Shown: positions 44,755 through 58,045, counted from the stretch's first letter. The stretch: 64,000 nucleotides of DNA from Flavobacterium sp. Root186 (GCF_001428525.1 NZ_LMHW01000013.1:402872-466871); one strand, 5' to 3'. The notes: generated by a model not told the origin, from the sequence alone. Translations and numbers: made by a program.

Positions 44755-46407
44755 TTAGTTCAACAAGGCTTTAGCGTGATTTAAAGCCGAATCTGAAACG
44801 ACTGCTCCTGATAACATTTGAGCAATTTCTATAACTCTTTCGTCCTGAGACAGTAACTTTAATTCTGACTGTGTATGATCGCCTACCGTAGCTTTAGAAA
44901 CTTTGAAATGCGAATCACCTTTTGCTGCAATCTGCGGTAAATGTGTAATTGCAAAAATCTGCATTTTGGCACTCATTTCTTTCATAATCTCTCCCATTCT
45001 AATGGCTATTTCTCCAGAAACCCCAGTATCTATTTCATCAAAAATTAAGGTTGGTAATTTTGAATATTGCGCTAAAATTGCTTTAACAGCCAGCATAATT
45101 CTAGACATTTCACCACCTGAAGCTACTTTTTTCAATAAACCGAAATCAGTTCCTTTATTGGCTGAAAATAAAAACTGTAATTCGTCTTTTCCGTTCTGAA
45201 AATAGGTTTCTGATGGTAAAAGTTCCATGTTAAAACGAACATTTGGCATCCCTAATGTTTCTAAAATCGATATTAACTGATTTGATAAAACCGGAATTGC
45301 ATTTATTCTGTTTTGATGAATTGTTCCTGCAAAAGCATCTAATTCATTTGCTTTTTGTTCTATTGATTTAGATAAAGTTTCGATTTCTTCTTCAATATTA
45401 TCTAATTCCAAAAGTGTATTCCCTAAATCTGCCTGAATTTGAAGCAATTCATCTACAGAATTAACATGGTGTTTCTTTTGCAGAGTAAAAATCAACTGCA
45501 GTTTTTGACTTACTAATTCTAATTGTTCGGGATCGTTTAATAATTTTTCAGAAGCATTTTGCAATTCTTTTGAAACATCATCAAATTCAATAGAAATACT
45601 GGTAATTCGTTCAAAAAAGTTTTGGTATTCAGTCGAAAACGGTGCGATCTTCTGCAGTCCATTTTTAATTTCATTAAGATTATGAAATACTCCAAATTGT
45701 TCTTCGTTTGCAATTACAAGCGATTTATCTATTGATTCTTTTATAATTTCAACGTTATTCAGTTTTTCAAAATCAGCTTCTAATTCTGCCTGCTCTCCAG
45801 ATTTTAATTTAGCTGAAACCAATTCATTCAATAAAAAAGTATTGTACTCCTGCTCTTTTCCTGAATCGCTTTGTTTTTTCAGTAAAGCATTTAATTTTGA
45901 TTTCTCTGATTTATAAACTTTTAATAGATTTTGATACGTTAGAATTGTATCAAAATTATTTGCAATAGCATCAATTATTTTGAATTGAACCGTTTCATCA
46001 GACAACTCCTGAGTTTGCTGCTGCGAATGTATATCTATTAAAAAAAGACTCAAATCCTGCAATTCCTGAAGATTTACCGGACTGTCGTTTATAAAAGCTC
46101 TTGATTTTCCTGAAGGTAAAATTTCACGTCTAATTATGGTTTCATCTTCATAATCGAGATCATTTTCTGCAAAAAAATCTTTTAAGTTGTATTTAGAAAT
46201 TTCAAAATGTGCTTCAATAACACATTTTTCTTCTTTGTTTTTTAATGAAGTTAAATCTGCCCTTTTCCCTAAAACAAGTCCAATCGCTCCTAAAATAATC
46301 GATTTTCCTGCACCTGTTTCTCCAGTAATTATAGAAAAACCTTTTGAAAAATCAATAGAGAGCTTTTCAATCAGAGCATAATTTTTAATCGACAGTGAAG
46401 TTATCAT
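44755..46407 (-). CDS. recN: DNA repair protein RecN
   Basis: This 550-aa SMC-like ATPase acts early in double-strand-break repair. The Walker A motif FSIITGETGAGKSIILGAI lies at the N-terminus. The central part is coiled coil (about 150-370). The C-terminus has the ABC signature KKVASGGEMSRIMLA and Walker B TLIFDEIDTGVSGEIA. It is the last gene of the leftward bamD-recN block, 54 bp after the DUF4835 gene. Confidence 0.95.
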   Translation of the reverse strand: MITSLSIKNYALIEKLSIDFSKGFSIITGETGAGKSIILGAIGLVLGKRADLTSLKNKEEKCVIEAHFEISKYNLKDFFAENDLDYEDETIIRREILPSGKSRAFINDSPVNLQELQDLSLFLIDIHSQQQTQELSDETVQFKIIDAIANNFDTILTYQNLLKVYKSEKSKLNALLKKQSDSGKEQEYNTFLLNELVSAKLKSGEQAELEADFEKLNNVEIIKESIDKSLVIANEEQFGVFHNLNEIKNGLQKIAPFSTEYQNFFERITSISIEFDDVSKELQNASEKLLNDPEQLELVSQKLQLIFTLQKKHHVNSVDELLQIQADLGNTLLELDNIEEEIETLSKSIEQKANELDAFAGTIHQNRINAIPVLSNQLISILETLGMPNVRFNMELLPSETYFQNGKDELQFLFSANKGTDFGLLKKVASGGEMSRIMLAVKAILAQYSKLPTLIFDEIDTGVSGEIAIRMGEIMKEMSAKMQIFAITHLPQIAAKGDSHFKVSKATVGDHTQSELKLLSQDERVIEIAQMLSGAVVSDSALNHAKALLN

Positions 46408-46461
46408 AAAGGGGAATTATAAAAATAAAGTGCTACGAAGAAAGGAAAAAAAATTAAGTTT

Positions 46462-47352
46462 TTAAAACTTAATTTGCGACCATTTTGAATTATTTAAAGG
46501 CGAAACCCTATTCAAAATATCTGTTAAGTCTGTAACCGGAATACTTGGGCCTCCGGAAAAAATAGAAACTATCTCATCTGATTTTGCATCAAAAAATACG
46601 CGGGTCAAAAATGCATTTGGCCTAACTGAGTTTACTTTTCCTATAAGCAATAAAGAAGATTTTATTTTTTCTTTTGCTGCTTTTAAATCATTGCTCATGG
46701 CATCTAAACCCGTATGATACAAAAACGTTGTCTGACGTAAATCAGTATACATTGAAGAAAGCATATCTGTTATTAAATAATAGCGGTTTTGAAGCCCGTC
46801 TGTCTGGCTCCATCCTCTAAATCCGCCTTGCTGCGCAACGCTTGCAATGTTTTGAGCTGTTTCAAAATATTGATTTCCGGCGCCGCTTTGAAACGTATCA
46901 GCATCCATACCCAAAATTATGTAACTGTAAAAAGATACTACAGATACTAAATTTGATTCGAAAACAGTTGGATTAAACAATAATGGTTCGTACTCTGTAT
47001 ATCTAAAATTAAAGTCTTTGTCGTTAAAATTCAGAACAGGCGAAGAATAAGTCGAATTGTAAATTAATCTTGAAGACTGTACCTGAATAGTTCCTGTAAA
47101 CTGGTCAGAACTATAGGATGACAATGTAATATACATTGAGCAATTAATTCTTTCATGCTGTTTTAAAGCAGATCCAATTCCTGTCCAGTCTGTTTTGTTT
47201 ACAAACTCAGATAAAGAAGTCTGCAGCGTTTTAAAAACCTGCTGATTTGGCGTAGGAAGCCTTTCAGTATTGATAGTTACTGTACAATTTAGCTGCTGCG
47301 CCTGAGTAAAGCCAAAAATAAAAAATACGAAAAGTGTAACTATTTTGTTCAT
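46462..47352 (-). CDS. DUF4835 family exported protein
   Basis: This 296-aa protein has a signal peptide (MNKIVTLFVFFIFGFTQAQQ). It has the conserved LNCTVTINTERLP..NQQVFKTLQTSL start and the YEPLLFNPTVFESNLVSVVSFYSYIILGMDADTF segment of the DUF4835 family. The family is restricted to Bacteroidetes, and this gene regularly sits between coaBC and recN. It is probably periplasmic; no activity is known. The only clue to its function is the conserved position beside bamD. Confidence 0.88.
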   Translation of the reverse strand: MNKIVTLFVFFIFGFTQAQQLNCTVTINTERLPTPNQQVFKTLQTSLSEFVNKTDWTGIGSALKQHERINCSMYITLSSYSSDQFTGTIQVQSSRLIYNSTYSSPVLNFNDKDFNFRYTEYEPLLFNPTVFESNLVSVVSFYSYIILGMDADTFQSGAGNQYFETAQNIASVAQQGGFRGWSQTDGLQNRYYLITDMLSSMYTDLRQTTFLYHTGLDAMSNDLKAAKEKIKSSLLLIGKVNSVRPNAFLTRVFFDAKSDEIVSIFSGGPSIPVTDLTDILNRVSPLNNSKWSQIKF

Positions 47353-47421
47353 ACAAATAAAATTTTATTATCAGCAAAAATAGAACAACTATTCTTACTT
47401 TTTATAAAATATTTTAAATCT

Positions 47422-48636
47422 TTATGATTTTGAAAAATGTGAAATCACTTTGTTTAAAATATCGACTGCTACAAATTCTTTCGATTTTAATTCCATTGGC
47501 TCGATATTAAAGTTTTTATCAATAAATGTTACTTTATTGGTTTCTTTTTTAAAACCGGCACCTTCATCCTGCAAAGAATTTAGAACTATCAAATCTAAGT
47601 TTTTTTTCTGGATTTTAAGCTTAGCATTTTCAATTTCATTTTCTGTTTCAAGGGCAAAGCCTATTAAAAACTGATTCTTTTTAATAGCTCCTAAAGAAGA
47701 TAAGATATCTTTTGTTTTCTCTAATTCAATCGAAAACTCACTTGCATTTTTCTTAATCTTTTGTAACGCAACCTCTTTTGGTTTGTAATCTGCTACGGCT
47801 GCTGCTGCAATTGCTGCATCAGAATCATCAAAATGTTTGTGACAGGCATCATACATTTCCTGCGCCGACATTATATTTATAACTTCAATCGAAGGATTTT
47901 TAGCTTTATAATGTGTTGGCCCAGAAACTAAAACAACCTGTGCTCCAAGATTTGCGGCTGCATTTGCAATATCAAATCCCATTTTTCCAGAAGAATGATT
48001 TCCTATAAAACGTACAGGATCTATTGCTTCGTATGTTGGGCCTGCAGTTATTAGTATTTTTTTTCCTTTAAGGGGTAATTTGCTTTCTAAATCTGCTTCA
48101 AGGAAAGCAATAATGTTTTCCGGTTCAGCCATTCGGCCTTCTCCGGATAAACCACTTGCTAATTCTCCTTTTTCAGCGGGAATAATTATATTACCGAATT
48201 GCTTTAAGGCATTAAAACTAGAAATTGTAGAGGGATGTTTGTACATATCCAAGTCCATTGCCGGAGCAAAATAAACTGGACATTTAGCCGATAAGTATGT
48301 AGCGATTAAAAGATTATCGCAATTTCCCGTTGCCATTTTTGACAATGTATTTGCAGTTGCAGGAGCTATCAGCATTAAATCTGCCCAAAGGCCTAATTCA
48401 ACGTGATTATTCCATACAGCATCTTCATTGTCATCGTTAAAGAAACTGGAATGTACAGGATTTTTTGATAACGTAGACAATGTAAGCGGAGTTACAAAAT
48501 CCTTAGAAGCAGGTGTCATTATCACTTGGACATGTGCACCTGCTTTTATAAAAAGTCGTACTAATGAGGCTGTTTTATACGCTGCAATTCCACCGGAAAC
48601 TCCCAGTAAAATTTTTTTTCCGTTTAAAACTGACAT
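47422..48636 (-). CDS. coaBC: Bifunctional phosphopantothenoylcysteine decarboxylase / phosphopantothenate-cysteine ligase
   Basis: This 404-aa cytosolic enzyme performs two steps of coenzyme A synthesis. The N-terminal flavoprotein decarboxylase has LLGVSGGIAAYK, the catalytic His in WNNHVELGLWADL, and MATGNCDNLL. The C-terminal CoaB part has ITAGPTYEAIDPVRFIGNHSSGKMG and AAAVADYKPK. It starts 9 bp after the rpoZ stop codon, so the genes are co-transcribed. Confidence 0.96.
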   Translation of the reverse strand: MSVLNGKKILLGVSGGIAAYKTASLVRLFIKAGAHVQVIMTPASKDFVTPLTLSTLSKNPVHSSFFNDDNEDAVWNNHVELGLWADLMLIAPATANTLSKMATGNCDNLLIATYLSAKCPVYFAPAMDLDMYKHPSTISSFNALKQFGNIIIPAEKGELASGLSGEGRMAEPENIIAFLEADLESKLPLKGKKILITAGPTYEAIDPVRFIGNHSSGKMGFDIANAAANLGAQVVLVSGPTHYKAKNPSIEVINIMSAQEMYDACHKHFDDSDAAIAAAAVADYKPKEVALQKIKKNASEFSIELEKTKDILSSLGAIKKNQFLIGFALETENEIENAKLKIQKKNLDLIVLNSLQDEGAGFKKETNKVTFIDKNFNIEPMELKSKEFVAVDILNKVISHFSKS

Positions 48637-48645
48637 TATACTATA

Positions 48646-48963
48646 TTATTTGTTTGAACCTCTGTGGTAAGTTTTTCCGTCTAACCATTCCTGAACAGCT
48701 AAAGCGTGTGGTTTTGGTAATTTTTCGTAAAATTTAGAAACTTCGATTTGTTCTTTATTTTCAAAAACTTCTTCAAGACTGTCATTGTAAGTAGCAAACT
48801 CTTCTAATTTCTCAGTTAATTCTTTTTTGATTTCAGAATTAATTTGGTTTGCTCTTTTAGCCATAATGGTAATTGCTTCATACACATTTCCTGTTGGCTC
48901 TTCAATAACTGTTTTATTGTAAGTTATTGTGTTAACAGGAGCATTCGTCTTTTTTAAATCCAT
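48646..48963 (-). CDS. rpoZ: RNA polymerase omega subunit (Rpb6-like)
   Basis: This 105-aa protein resembles the Bacteroidetes omega/Rpb6-type subunit, with NVYEAITIMAKRANQINSEIKKELTEKLEEF. It would help fold the beta-prime subunit. The C-terminal extension (KFYEKLPKPHALAVQEWLDGKTYHR) is characteristic of the Bacteroidetes form. It lies 9 bp after bamD and 9 bp before coaBC, in the usual order for the phylum. Confidence 0.9.
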   Translation of the reverse strand: MDLKKTNAPVNTITYNKTVIEEPTGNVYEAITIMAKRANQINSEIKKELTEKLEEFATYNDSLEEVFENKEQIEVSKFYEKLPKPHALAVQEWLDGKTYHRGSNK

Positions 48964-48972
48964 GACTTATTT

Positions 48973-49767
48973 TTATTTAGTATATTTTTGTAAATCCGTT
49001 TCAACTCTGGCATTCATTTCGTCTGCCTCTTTTTTATATTTTGTATCGCTTTTAAACTTAATTAAGTTTGCGTAAGCTGTTTTTGCAATATTTAAACGTT
49101 CTTCCATTTTTGCTGGAACACTGTTTATTGCTAACTTATATGCTGAATCATATTTGTAGAACAAAGCATCTTCTTTAAAAGGGGTTCCAGGAAAATCAGC
49201 TATAAAATTATCAAAAGCAACTAAAGCTGATTTGTAATCTGAAATTTCATTATAACCTTTAGCATTTTCGTATGCTTTTTTCTCTAATTTCCCGTTCAAA
49301 ACCTGTACTGTTGCATTTGCCTGAGCGATATATTCTGAATTTGGATAGTTATCAATAAATGCCTGTAATTTTTCTAAGGCTTTTACTGTATCTGTCTGGT
49401 CCAAACTGTAAACCGGAGCTAATTTTGAATAGCTGTAAGCACCTAAAAAGGCTGCTTCCTGTACTTTTTCACTTCGTGGATATCCAGAAACAAAACTTTC
49501 AAACTGATATCCTGCCAGATAATATTGTTTTGTTTTGTAATAAGACTGTGAAAACATGTAAAAAAGTTTTTCAGCCTGAGGTTTACCTCTATATGTTGGC
49601 GCTAATTGTTCAAAAAGACGAATGGCTTTATTATACTTGCCCGCTTCGTACATTTTTGTCGCCACTTCGAACTTTGCTGCAACATCTTCATTTTTTAATG
49701 CCTTTTGGTAATCACTACAAGAACAAAAAAGGGCTACAACAATTAATAGAGATACTATTTTTTTCAT
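48973..49767 (-). CDS. bamD: Outer-membrane assembly lipoprotein BamD
   Basis: This 264-aa lipoprotein has a lipobox (IVVALFCSCSDY) and about five TPR repeats (for example YNKAIRLFEQLAPTYRGKPQAEKLFY and LEKLQAFIDNYPNSEYIAQA). It binds the periplasmic domains of BamA in outer-membrane protein insertion. It is the first gene of the bamD-rpoZ-coaBC-DUF4835-recN block, with a well-spaced promoter at 49837-49868. Confidence 0.93.
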   Translation of the reverse strand: MKKIVSLLIVVALFCSCSDYQKALKNEDVAAKFEVATKMYEAGKYNKAIRLFEQLAPTYRGKPQAEKLFYMFSQSYYKTKQYYLAGYQFESFVSGYPRSEKVQEAAFLGAYSYSKLAPVYSLDQTDTVKALEKLQAFIDNYPNSEYIAQANATVQVLNGKLEKKAYENAKGYNEISDYKSALVAFDNFIADFPGTPFKEDALFYKYDSAYKLAINSVPAKMEERLNIAKTAYANLIKFKSDTKYKKEADEMNARVETDLQKYTK

Positions 49768-49836
49768 TTATTTACTTTTATTATGATTTTCTTAGACATT
49801 ATGCCAAAGTAAAAATCACACCGAAGCTTTCGGGTG

Positions 49837-49868
49837 CAAATTTAGTCATTAATTTAGCGACTGCAAAA
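49837..49868 (-). promoter_or_regulatory. Promoter of the bamD operon
   Basis: On the minus strand, TTTTG (49864-49868) is separated by 19 bp from TAAATTTG (49837-49844), the Bacteroidetes consensus. Transcription would start near 49832, about 65 nt before the bamD ATG. GCACCC directly follows the -7 box, as at the other promoters here. Confidence 0.7.
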
Positions 49869-49906
49869 TAATTTTTTAGTATCTTATAATACTAACACTT
49901 TAACAA

Positions 49907-50788
49907 TTATTTAATGCTATTTTTTACAAACTCATTTAATCTAGCTGCTAAAGCGTCATCTACAGAAACCAGTGGTAAACGCACCACATTCTCAGCAATA
50001 CCAAGGGCTTGAAAGACTTGTTTTATTCCTGCAGGATTTCCCTGTTCGAAAATCATATCAATACAATCTGCTAAAAAGTATTGTGTTTTAAACGCTTCAA
50101 CGGCTTTTTTATTGAGCCCTAAACGAATCATTTCTGAAAATTCTTTTGGAAAACCTTGTCCCATTACTGAAATTACGCCTGCTCCGCCCGCTAAAACGAT
50201 AGGTAAAGCAATCATATCATCTCCGGAAATTACCAGAAAATCTTTTGGTGTATCTTTTATAAGTTTTAATGCCTGAGCCATATCTCCTGCCGCTTCTTTT
50301 ATAGCTACGATATTTTTAAAATCATTTGCTAAACGAACCACGGTTGCCGGAAGCATATTGCTTGATGTTCTTGCCGGAACGTTGTATAATATTACAGGAA
50401 TTGGAGATGCCTCTGCAATTGCTTTAAAGTGCTGGTAAATTCCTTCCTGCGTAGGTTTATTATAATATGGTGAAACTGAAAGTATGGCTTCAAAAGCAGA
50501 AAAATCTCTTGTTTTTAATTCTTCAACAATCTGCATGGTGTTATTTCCTCCAACTCCAAGAACTAATGGCAGTCTTCCTTTATTAACATCAATTACGGTG
50601 TTGATAACTAACTCTTTCTCTTCTTGTGTCAAGGTAGCATTTTCTGCTGTTGTTCCCATAACGACAAGATATTCAACTCCTCCATCAATCGAAAAGTTAA
50701 CGACACGCTGCAACGCTTCGATATCTACTGAAAAGTCTTTTTTAAATGGGGTTACAAGCGCAACACCAGTTCCTATTAATGATTGCAT
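49907..50788 (-). CDS. dapA: 4-hydroxy-tetrahydrodipicolinate synthase
   Basis: This 293-aa cytosolic aldolase condenses pyruvate and aspartate semialdehyde in lysine and diaminopimelate synthesis. Signatures are [10 protein letters not shown], the catalytic Tyr in [11 protein letters not shown], and the Schiff-base Lys in [30 protein letters not shown] is also typical. It lies 16 bp after the DUF6913 gene. Confidence 0.96.
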   Translation of the reverse strand: MQSLIGTGVALVTPFKKDFSVDIEALQRVVNFSIDGGVEYLVVMGTTAENATLTQEEKELVINTVIDVNKGRLPLVLGVGGNNTMQIVEELKTRDFSAFEAILSVSPYYNKPTQEGIYQHFKAIAEASPIPVILYNVPARTSSNMLPATVVRLANDFKNIVAIKEAAGDMAQALKLIKDTPKDFLVISGDDMIALPIVLAGGAGVISVMGQGFPKEFSEMIRLGLNKKAVEAFKTQYFLADCIDMIFEQGNPAGIKQVFQALGIAENVVRLPLVSVDDALAARLNEFVKNSIK

Positions 50789-50804
50789 ATTTTGATTTAT
50801 AATT

Positions 50805-51317
50805 TTATTTTATACTTTTTAAATACTTAAACAATTCTGTAATGAAAAGTTTATACTCTGCCATTGTAGTGTTAATCATCCATCGATTTAATTTTTCATC
50901 GACTGAAGAAAACCCTACTTTAAATTTTGCTTTTGACTTGCTTGTGATCATCATTAAAATGGAGATTTCTTCTTCATAATAACTAATCAAAAGATCAAAT
51001 TCTGTATCTATAAATTCATTTAAAAAAACCTCTGTAACCTGCCCTCTCCAATCGATATGTTTTTTACCGAAAGTAGGCCTTGTGTACTCTTTTTTCTTGT
51101 CGAACTTATGTCTGTACGCTGCAATTTTTATGTTTTCGGGAGCAATTCCATTCGATTCAAGTTCTTTTATTAACTCTTTCGAATAGCGAAATTTACTCTC
51201 ATCAACCAGCAAACCAATGGTTTGTATATTGCTTGTAAAAACTTCGTTTTTGATAGTATTCAAGTTATTTTTTAATGATTTTTTTACAAAAAATTCTCTT
51301 ATATAATCTAAAAACAT
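50805..51317 (-). CDS. DUF6913 family protein
   Basis: This 170-aa soluble protein matches the Bacteroidetes DUF6913 family by its pattern. It has [28 protein letters not shown]-like [32 protein letters not shown] and a C-terminal basic helix. There is no signal peptide. It precedes dapA by 16 bp in this group. The function is unknown. Confidence 0.8.
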   Translation of the reverse strand: MFLDYIREFFVKKSLKNNLNTIKNEVFTSNIQTIGLLVDESKFRYSKELIKELESNGIAPENIKIAAYRHKFDKKKEYTRPTFGKKHIDWRGQVTEVFLNEFIDTEFDLLISYYEEEISILMMITSKSKAKFKVGFSSVDEKLNRWMINTTMAEYKLFITELFKYLKSIK

Positions 51318-51363
51318 AGTACTTTTACGAATTACAAAATTAATTATTTAAGCCGCATTTAAA

Positions 51364-52143
51364 ATGGTAAAACTAAAAAAGTATAACCGATTTTTAAAAC
51401 TTTTTGTTATATTCTTAACACTATTTTCAATATTTTCTTGCAGTCCTAAGAATTATAATTTAACGAAGATAGAAGGAAAACAGATTCCGATTGCAGAAAA
51501 TAGTGCACAAACTCCAGAAATTGAGAATTTTATTAAACCTTATCGCGATCATATTAATAAGGATTTAGACAGCGTTTTGGCGTATTGTCCCGAAACTCTA
51601 GATAAAAGTACAGGAAAATGGCAGACTTCTATTGGAAATTTATTGGCCGATGTCTGCTTAGAAAGAGGTAATAAAGTTTTTAAAATGCGTGAAAATAAAA
51701 GTATCGATATCTGCTTTTTAAATCATGGCGGTATCAGGGCAATTTTACCTAAAGGAAATGTTACAACGAGATCTGCTTTTGAAATTATGCCTTTTGAAAA
51801 TAATATGGTTGTTCTGGCTTTAAAAGGGGAACAAATTTTAGAAATTACATCTTATATTATAAGAGAGAAAAAACCGCATCCTTTGTCTGGTATGACTTTT
51901 ACGATTTCAAAAGACAATACCGCTAAAAACATTATGATTCAGGGAAAACCTTTAGATGTTACTAAAACATATTATGTTGCTACAAATGATTATCTGGCAA
52001 ATGGTGGTGATAATATGAGTTTCTTCGCAAAAAATATTCAGAAATATGATTTGAATTATAAGCTTCGAAATGTTTTAATTGACTATTTTAAAGAAGTTGA
52101 TACGATTCCGGTTCCTAGAGATATTCGTATTACAGAAGAGTAA
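51364..52143 (+). CDS. 5'-nucleotidase C-terminal domain lipoprotein
   Basis: This 259-aa protein has a lipobox-like stretch (LTLFSIFSCSPK) at residues 18-29. The rest is the substrate-binding C-terminal domain of 5'-nucleotidases: TSIGNLLADVCLERGN, NHGGIRAILPKGNVTTRSAFEIMPFEN and TNDYLANGGDNMSFF. The metallophosphatase domain is encoded as a separate gene 130 bp downstream. Together they would make a complete UshA-type enzyme acting on periplasmic or surface nucleotides. Confidence 0.9.
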   Translation: MVKLKKYNRFLKLFVIFLTLFSIFSCSPKNYNLTKIEGKQIPIAENSAQTPEIENFIKPYRDHINKDLDSVLAYCPETLDKSTGKWQTSIGNLLADVCLERGNKVFKMRENKSIDICFLNHGGIRAILPKGNVTTRSAFEIMPFENNMVVLALKGEQILEITSYIIREKKPHPLSGMTFTISKDNTAKNIMIQGKPLDVTKTYYVATNDYLANGGDNMSFFAKNIQKYDLNYKLRNVLIDYFKEVDTIPVPRDIRITEE

Positions 52144-52149
52144 AAAAAT

Positions 52150-52234
52150 ACGCCACGAATTTCACAAATTAATACGAATTATTTTTTTTGACAATTTTAA
52201 ATTTGTGAAAATTCGTGAAATTCGTGGCAAAAAA
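52150..52234 (+). repeat. GCCACGAATTTCAC inverted repeat
   Basis: GCCACGAATTTCAC and its inverse GTGAAATTCGTGGC flank an A/T-rich centre in the gap between the two 5'-nucleotidase genes. The words resemble those at 34577-34653. They can form a hairpin in the mRNA between the two genes. Confidence 0.55.
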
Positions 52235-52273
52235 AATACCAAAATATAAAGTTCCCCTCAAAAAATATACAAA

Positions 52274-53170
52274 ATGAAAAGAAGAGAATTTATCGAAAAA
52301 ACAGCTGCAAGCACTGCCTTATTAAGTTTAGGATTGTCTTTGAGCAGTTTTGGAAATGACGATATAAAACACTTAACTATTCTGCATACAAACGATGTTC
52401 ACAGTCATATAGATCCGTTTCCGGCTGATGATCCGCGTAACCCAAATAAAGGTGGCGTGTCTCGTCGTGCAGCACTTATCGAAACGATTCGCAGGGAAAA
52501 TCCAAATGTACTTTTGTTAGATGCGGGTGATATTTTTCAGGGAACTCCATATTTTAATTATTATGGCGGTGAATTGGAATTCAAACTGATGAGTATGATG
52601 AAATATGATGCATCGACTATTGGTAATCATGATTTCGACAACGGTCTTGATGGTTTATATGCTCAAATGCCTCATGCGACTTTTGAATTTATAAATTCTA
52701 ATTACGACTTTAAAAATACCATAATGAACGGTTTGGTGAAACCTTATAAAATCTTCAATAAAAACGGAATCAAGGTTGGTGTTTTTGGTGTAGGAATTGA
52801 GCTTCAGGGTTTAGTTGATAAGCAATTATATAAAGAAACTGTTTATAATAATCCGGTTGAAATTGCTCAGGATATGACACGTTTATTGAAACAGGAAGAA
52901 AAATGCGATTTGGTAATTTGTCTTTCACATCTTGGATATAAATATAAAGACGAGCCTTCGAAAATTTCTGATTTAAAATTTGCGGAACTTACACAGGATA
53001 TCGATTTAATTATTGGCGGACATACGCACACTTTTCTTGACAAACCTACTATTGTAAAAAATAAAGCAGGAAAAGAAGTATTGGTTAATCAGGTTGGTTG
53101 TTACGGAATCAATTTAGGCCGTATCGATTTTTATTTTGATAAAGATAAAGCACACAGCAATCAGGCGAGA

Positions 53171-53185
<15 letters not shown>
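52274..53185 (+). CDS. 5'-nucleotidase metallophosphatase domain protein
   Basis: This 303-aa protein starts with a twin-arginine-type signal (MKRREFIEKTAASTALLSLGL). It continues with the calcineurin-like phosphoesterase motifs ILHTNDVHSHIDP, LLDAGDIFQGTP, TIGNHDFDNGLDG and IIGGHTHTFLDKP. These bind two metals. It is the catalytic half of a 5'-nucleotidase/UshA-type enzyme whose C-terminal domain is encoded just upstream. The stop codon overlaps the convergent membrane-protein gene by 15 bp. Confidence 0.93.
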
Positions 53186-55937
<2,752 letters not shown>

Positions 55938-55963
55938 TTAAACACAAAAGTTTTATAAAATCA

Positions 55964-55997
55964 AAAATCAGGCAGCAAAAACTTGCGGCCTGATTTT
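55964..55997 (-). terminator. Intrinsic terminator of the T9SS trio
   Basis: AAAATCAGGC (55964-55973) pairs with GCCTGATTTT (55988-55997), followed on the minus strand by a T-rich stretch. It lies about 110 bp past the OmpA-family stop codon. Confidence 0.7.
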
Positions 55998-56107
55998 CTC
56001 CTTGTCCATTATTCTTAAAAAAGAATTTTAAAAAACCAACTTCCAAATGGTTTCTATGTCTATACTTTAAAATTTAATTATCAATAAATTAGATCTAAAA
56101 TATAGTA

Positions 56108-58045
56108 CTATTTTTGAATAATGATGAAATCGGAGCGTCTGTTTAACAAATGTTCTTCTTCAGTACATTTCACTCCATTTTTGCATTTATTGATTAATCG
56201 GCTTTCACCATAACCAATGGCACTTTCGATTCTTGAAGCATCAATTCCCTGTGAGATGATATAATCTCTTGTTGATTTTGCTCTATTATCTGAAAGTTTT
56301 AAGTTATAAGCATCTTTTCCTCTTGAATCTGTATGTGATTCAATTTTGATTCTGATGTTTGGAAATTTTTGCATGATGAAAACTACTTTCGTCAATTCTT
56401 CAACTGCCAAAGGTGTAATGTCGTATTTGTCATAGTCAAAATAAATTGGTTTAACATCTACTTTTTCAACACCTTTCTTTTTTACAACTAAATCGTCATA
56501 ATTGCTAAGTTCAAAATTGATATTTGGAATTTCAGCTTCGTTTTCCTTTGTTGTTTCTACGGTTTTTTCATCGCTGCTGTAATTTGGTTTGGCAGCAATC
56601 ATATTAACCACTTTATTACATGGAACGACAATGGCGTATTTTCCTTCGTAGTTTGTTTTTGTTTCGCCTAAAACTTCTTTAAAAGAATTGTAAGCCATAA
56701 CGGTAACATCTGATAATGGAAGTTTCGATTTTCTGTCAACAGCAATTCCTGAAATGCTTTGGTTACAGACCGGTTTTCCTTTTACAAAAGAATAAATATC
56801 ATCGTCGCCTTTTCCTCCTGCTCTGTTTGATGAAATGTAACCGTAATTATCTGATTTATCAACGATATAAGCAAAATCATCTTTGTTACTGTTTATTGGA
56901 GCGCCAAGATTTCTGGGTGTTGTAAAAGTTCCGTCTGACAAAAATTTGCTTTCGTAAACATCTAAATCTCCTAAACCATAATGTCCATCTGAAGAAAAAT
57001 AAAGCATACCGTTTCTGTAATAAGGAAAAAGGTCATTACCAATTGTATTGATTTTTGGACCAAGATTGAGCGGTGTACTCATTGTTCCGTCATCAGAAAT
57101 TTTTACCACATACAAATCGGTTTCACCAAACCCGCCCGGCATATCTGATGCGAAGAAAAGCCACTTTCCGTCATCGCTTAAAGAAGGATGCCCAACAGAA
57201 TAATCATCGCTGCTAAAAAATACGTTTTGCGGATTTTCTAATTTATTATCTACAACATCACCTTTAACAATTTGAAAATTATTGACTTTATCACCATCAA
57301 CAACTAATTTGTTTTTCTTTAAAATGTTAGTCGTATAATAAATTGTTTTTCCTGCTGCATCAAATGTGGCTGTTGCTTCGTGATATTTGCTCATTACATT
57401 TGGTATAAACAAACTTTCATTGAAAAGGCTTCCATCTGCTGGATTTCTTTCGGAAACATATAAATTCAGGAATGGCTGATTGTTCCAAGTGTATAGTTTT
57501 TCGCTAAACTTGGTTGTATCTCTTGCCGAAGTAAAGACAATTTTTTCCTGAAAAAAAGTGGTTCCAAAATCAGATTTACTGGTATTGATATCGAGATTTT
57601 TTATTTGATACAGAGGTTTTGCTTTCGCCAGACTATCCAATTGCTTTTTCTGAGCAACATAGCGGTCTATTTCCTTTTGATCTCCTTTTTTATCCAGATA
57701 TTCTTTGGTTACTCTATCTGCTTCATCATAATCCATGACTGCTTTCATGGTTTGAATGTATCTTAGATAGTAAATATCAGTTAGGTTATTGCCCTGCGCT
57801 TCGTATAGTTTTCTATACCATTTAAGGGCATTTCGTGCATCAGAAATAAAATAATACGAGTCTGCGGCATTTTTTAATGTTTGTGTCGACGGACTTTTAA
57901 TATTCTGTAAAATTTCTTCGTAAGCCTTTGATGCATCTGTATATGAATAATTTTTAAACAAAGCATCAGCTTTCTTTAAATTAGTCTTTTGAGCAAAACT
58001 AAACGTAATGCTCAAGACTAAACTTAGGATATATAATTTTTTCAT
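56108..58045 (-). CDS. OmpA-family protein with PD40-like repeats
   Basis: This 645-aa protein has a signal peptide (MKKLYILSLVLSITFSFAQ), TPR-like helices (about 25-120) and a central beta-propeller-like region. The propeller region has WD40/PD40-type repeats (LSDDGKWLFFASDMPGGFGETDLY, YYRNGMLYFSSDGHYGLGDLDVY). A carboxypeptidase-regulatory-like domain follows (about 430-510). It ends in an OmpA peptidoglycan-binding domain (PIYFDYDKYDITPLA.., IESHTDSRGKDAYNLKLSDNRA). This layout is typical of proteins linked to T9SS cargo. It is the last of a three-gene unit with the SprF-like and giant repeat proteins. Confidence 0.9.
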   Translation of the reverse strand: MKKLYILSLVLSITFSFAQKTNLKKADALFKNYSYTDASKAYEEILQNIKSPSTQTLKNAADSYYFISDARNALKWYRKLYEAQGNNLTDIYYLRYIQTMKAVMDYDEADRVTKEYLDKKGDQKEIDRYVAQKKQLDSLAKAKPLYQIKNLDINTSKSDFGTTFFQEKIVFTSARDTTKFSEKLYTWNNQPFLNLYVSERNPADGSLFNESLFIPNVMSKYHEATATFDAAGKTIYYTTNILKKNKLVVDGDKVNNFQIVKGDVVDNKLENPQNVFFSSDDYSVGHPSLSDDGKWLFFASDMPGGFGETDLYVVKISDDGTMSTPLNLGPKINTIGNDLFPYYRNGMLYFSSDGHYGLGDLDVYESKFLSDGTFTTPRNLGAPINSNKDDFAYIVDKSDNYGYISSNRAGGKGDDDIYSFVKGKPVCNQSISGIAVDRKSKLPLSDVTVMAYNSFKEVLGETKTNYEGKYAIVVPCNKVVNMIAAKPNYSSDEKTVETTKENEAEIPNINFELSNYDDLVVKKKGVEKVDVKPIYFDYDKYDITPLAVEELTKVVFIMQKFPNIRIKIESHTDSRGKDAYNLKLSDNRAKSTRDYIISQGIDASRIESAIGYGESRLINKCKNGVKCTEEEHLLNRRSDFIIIQK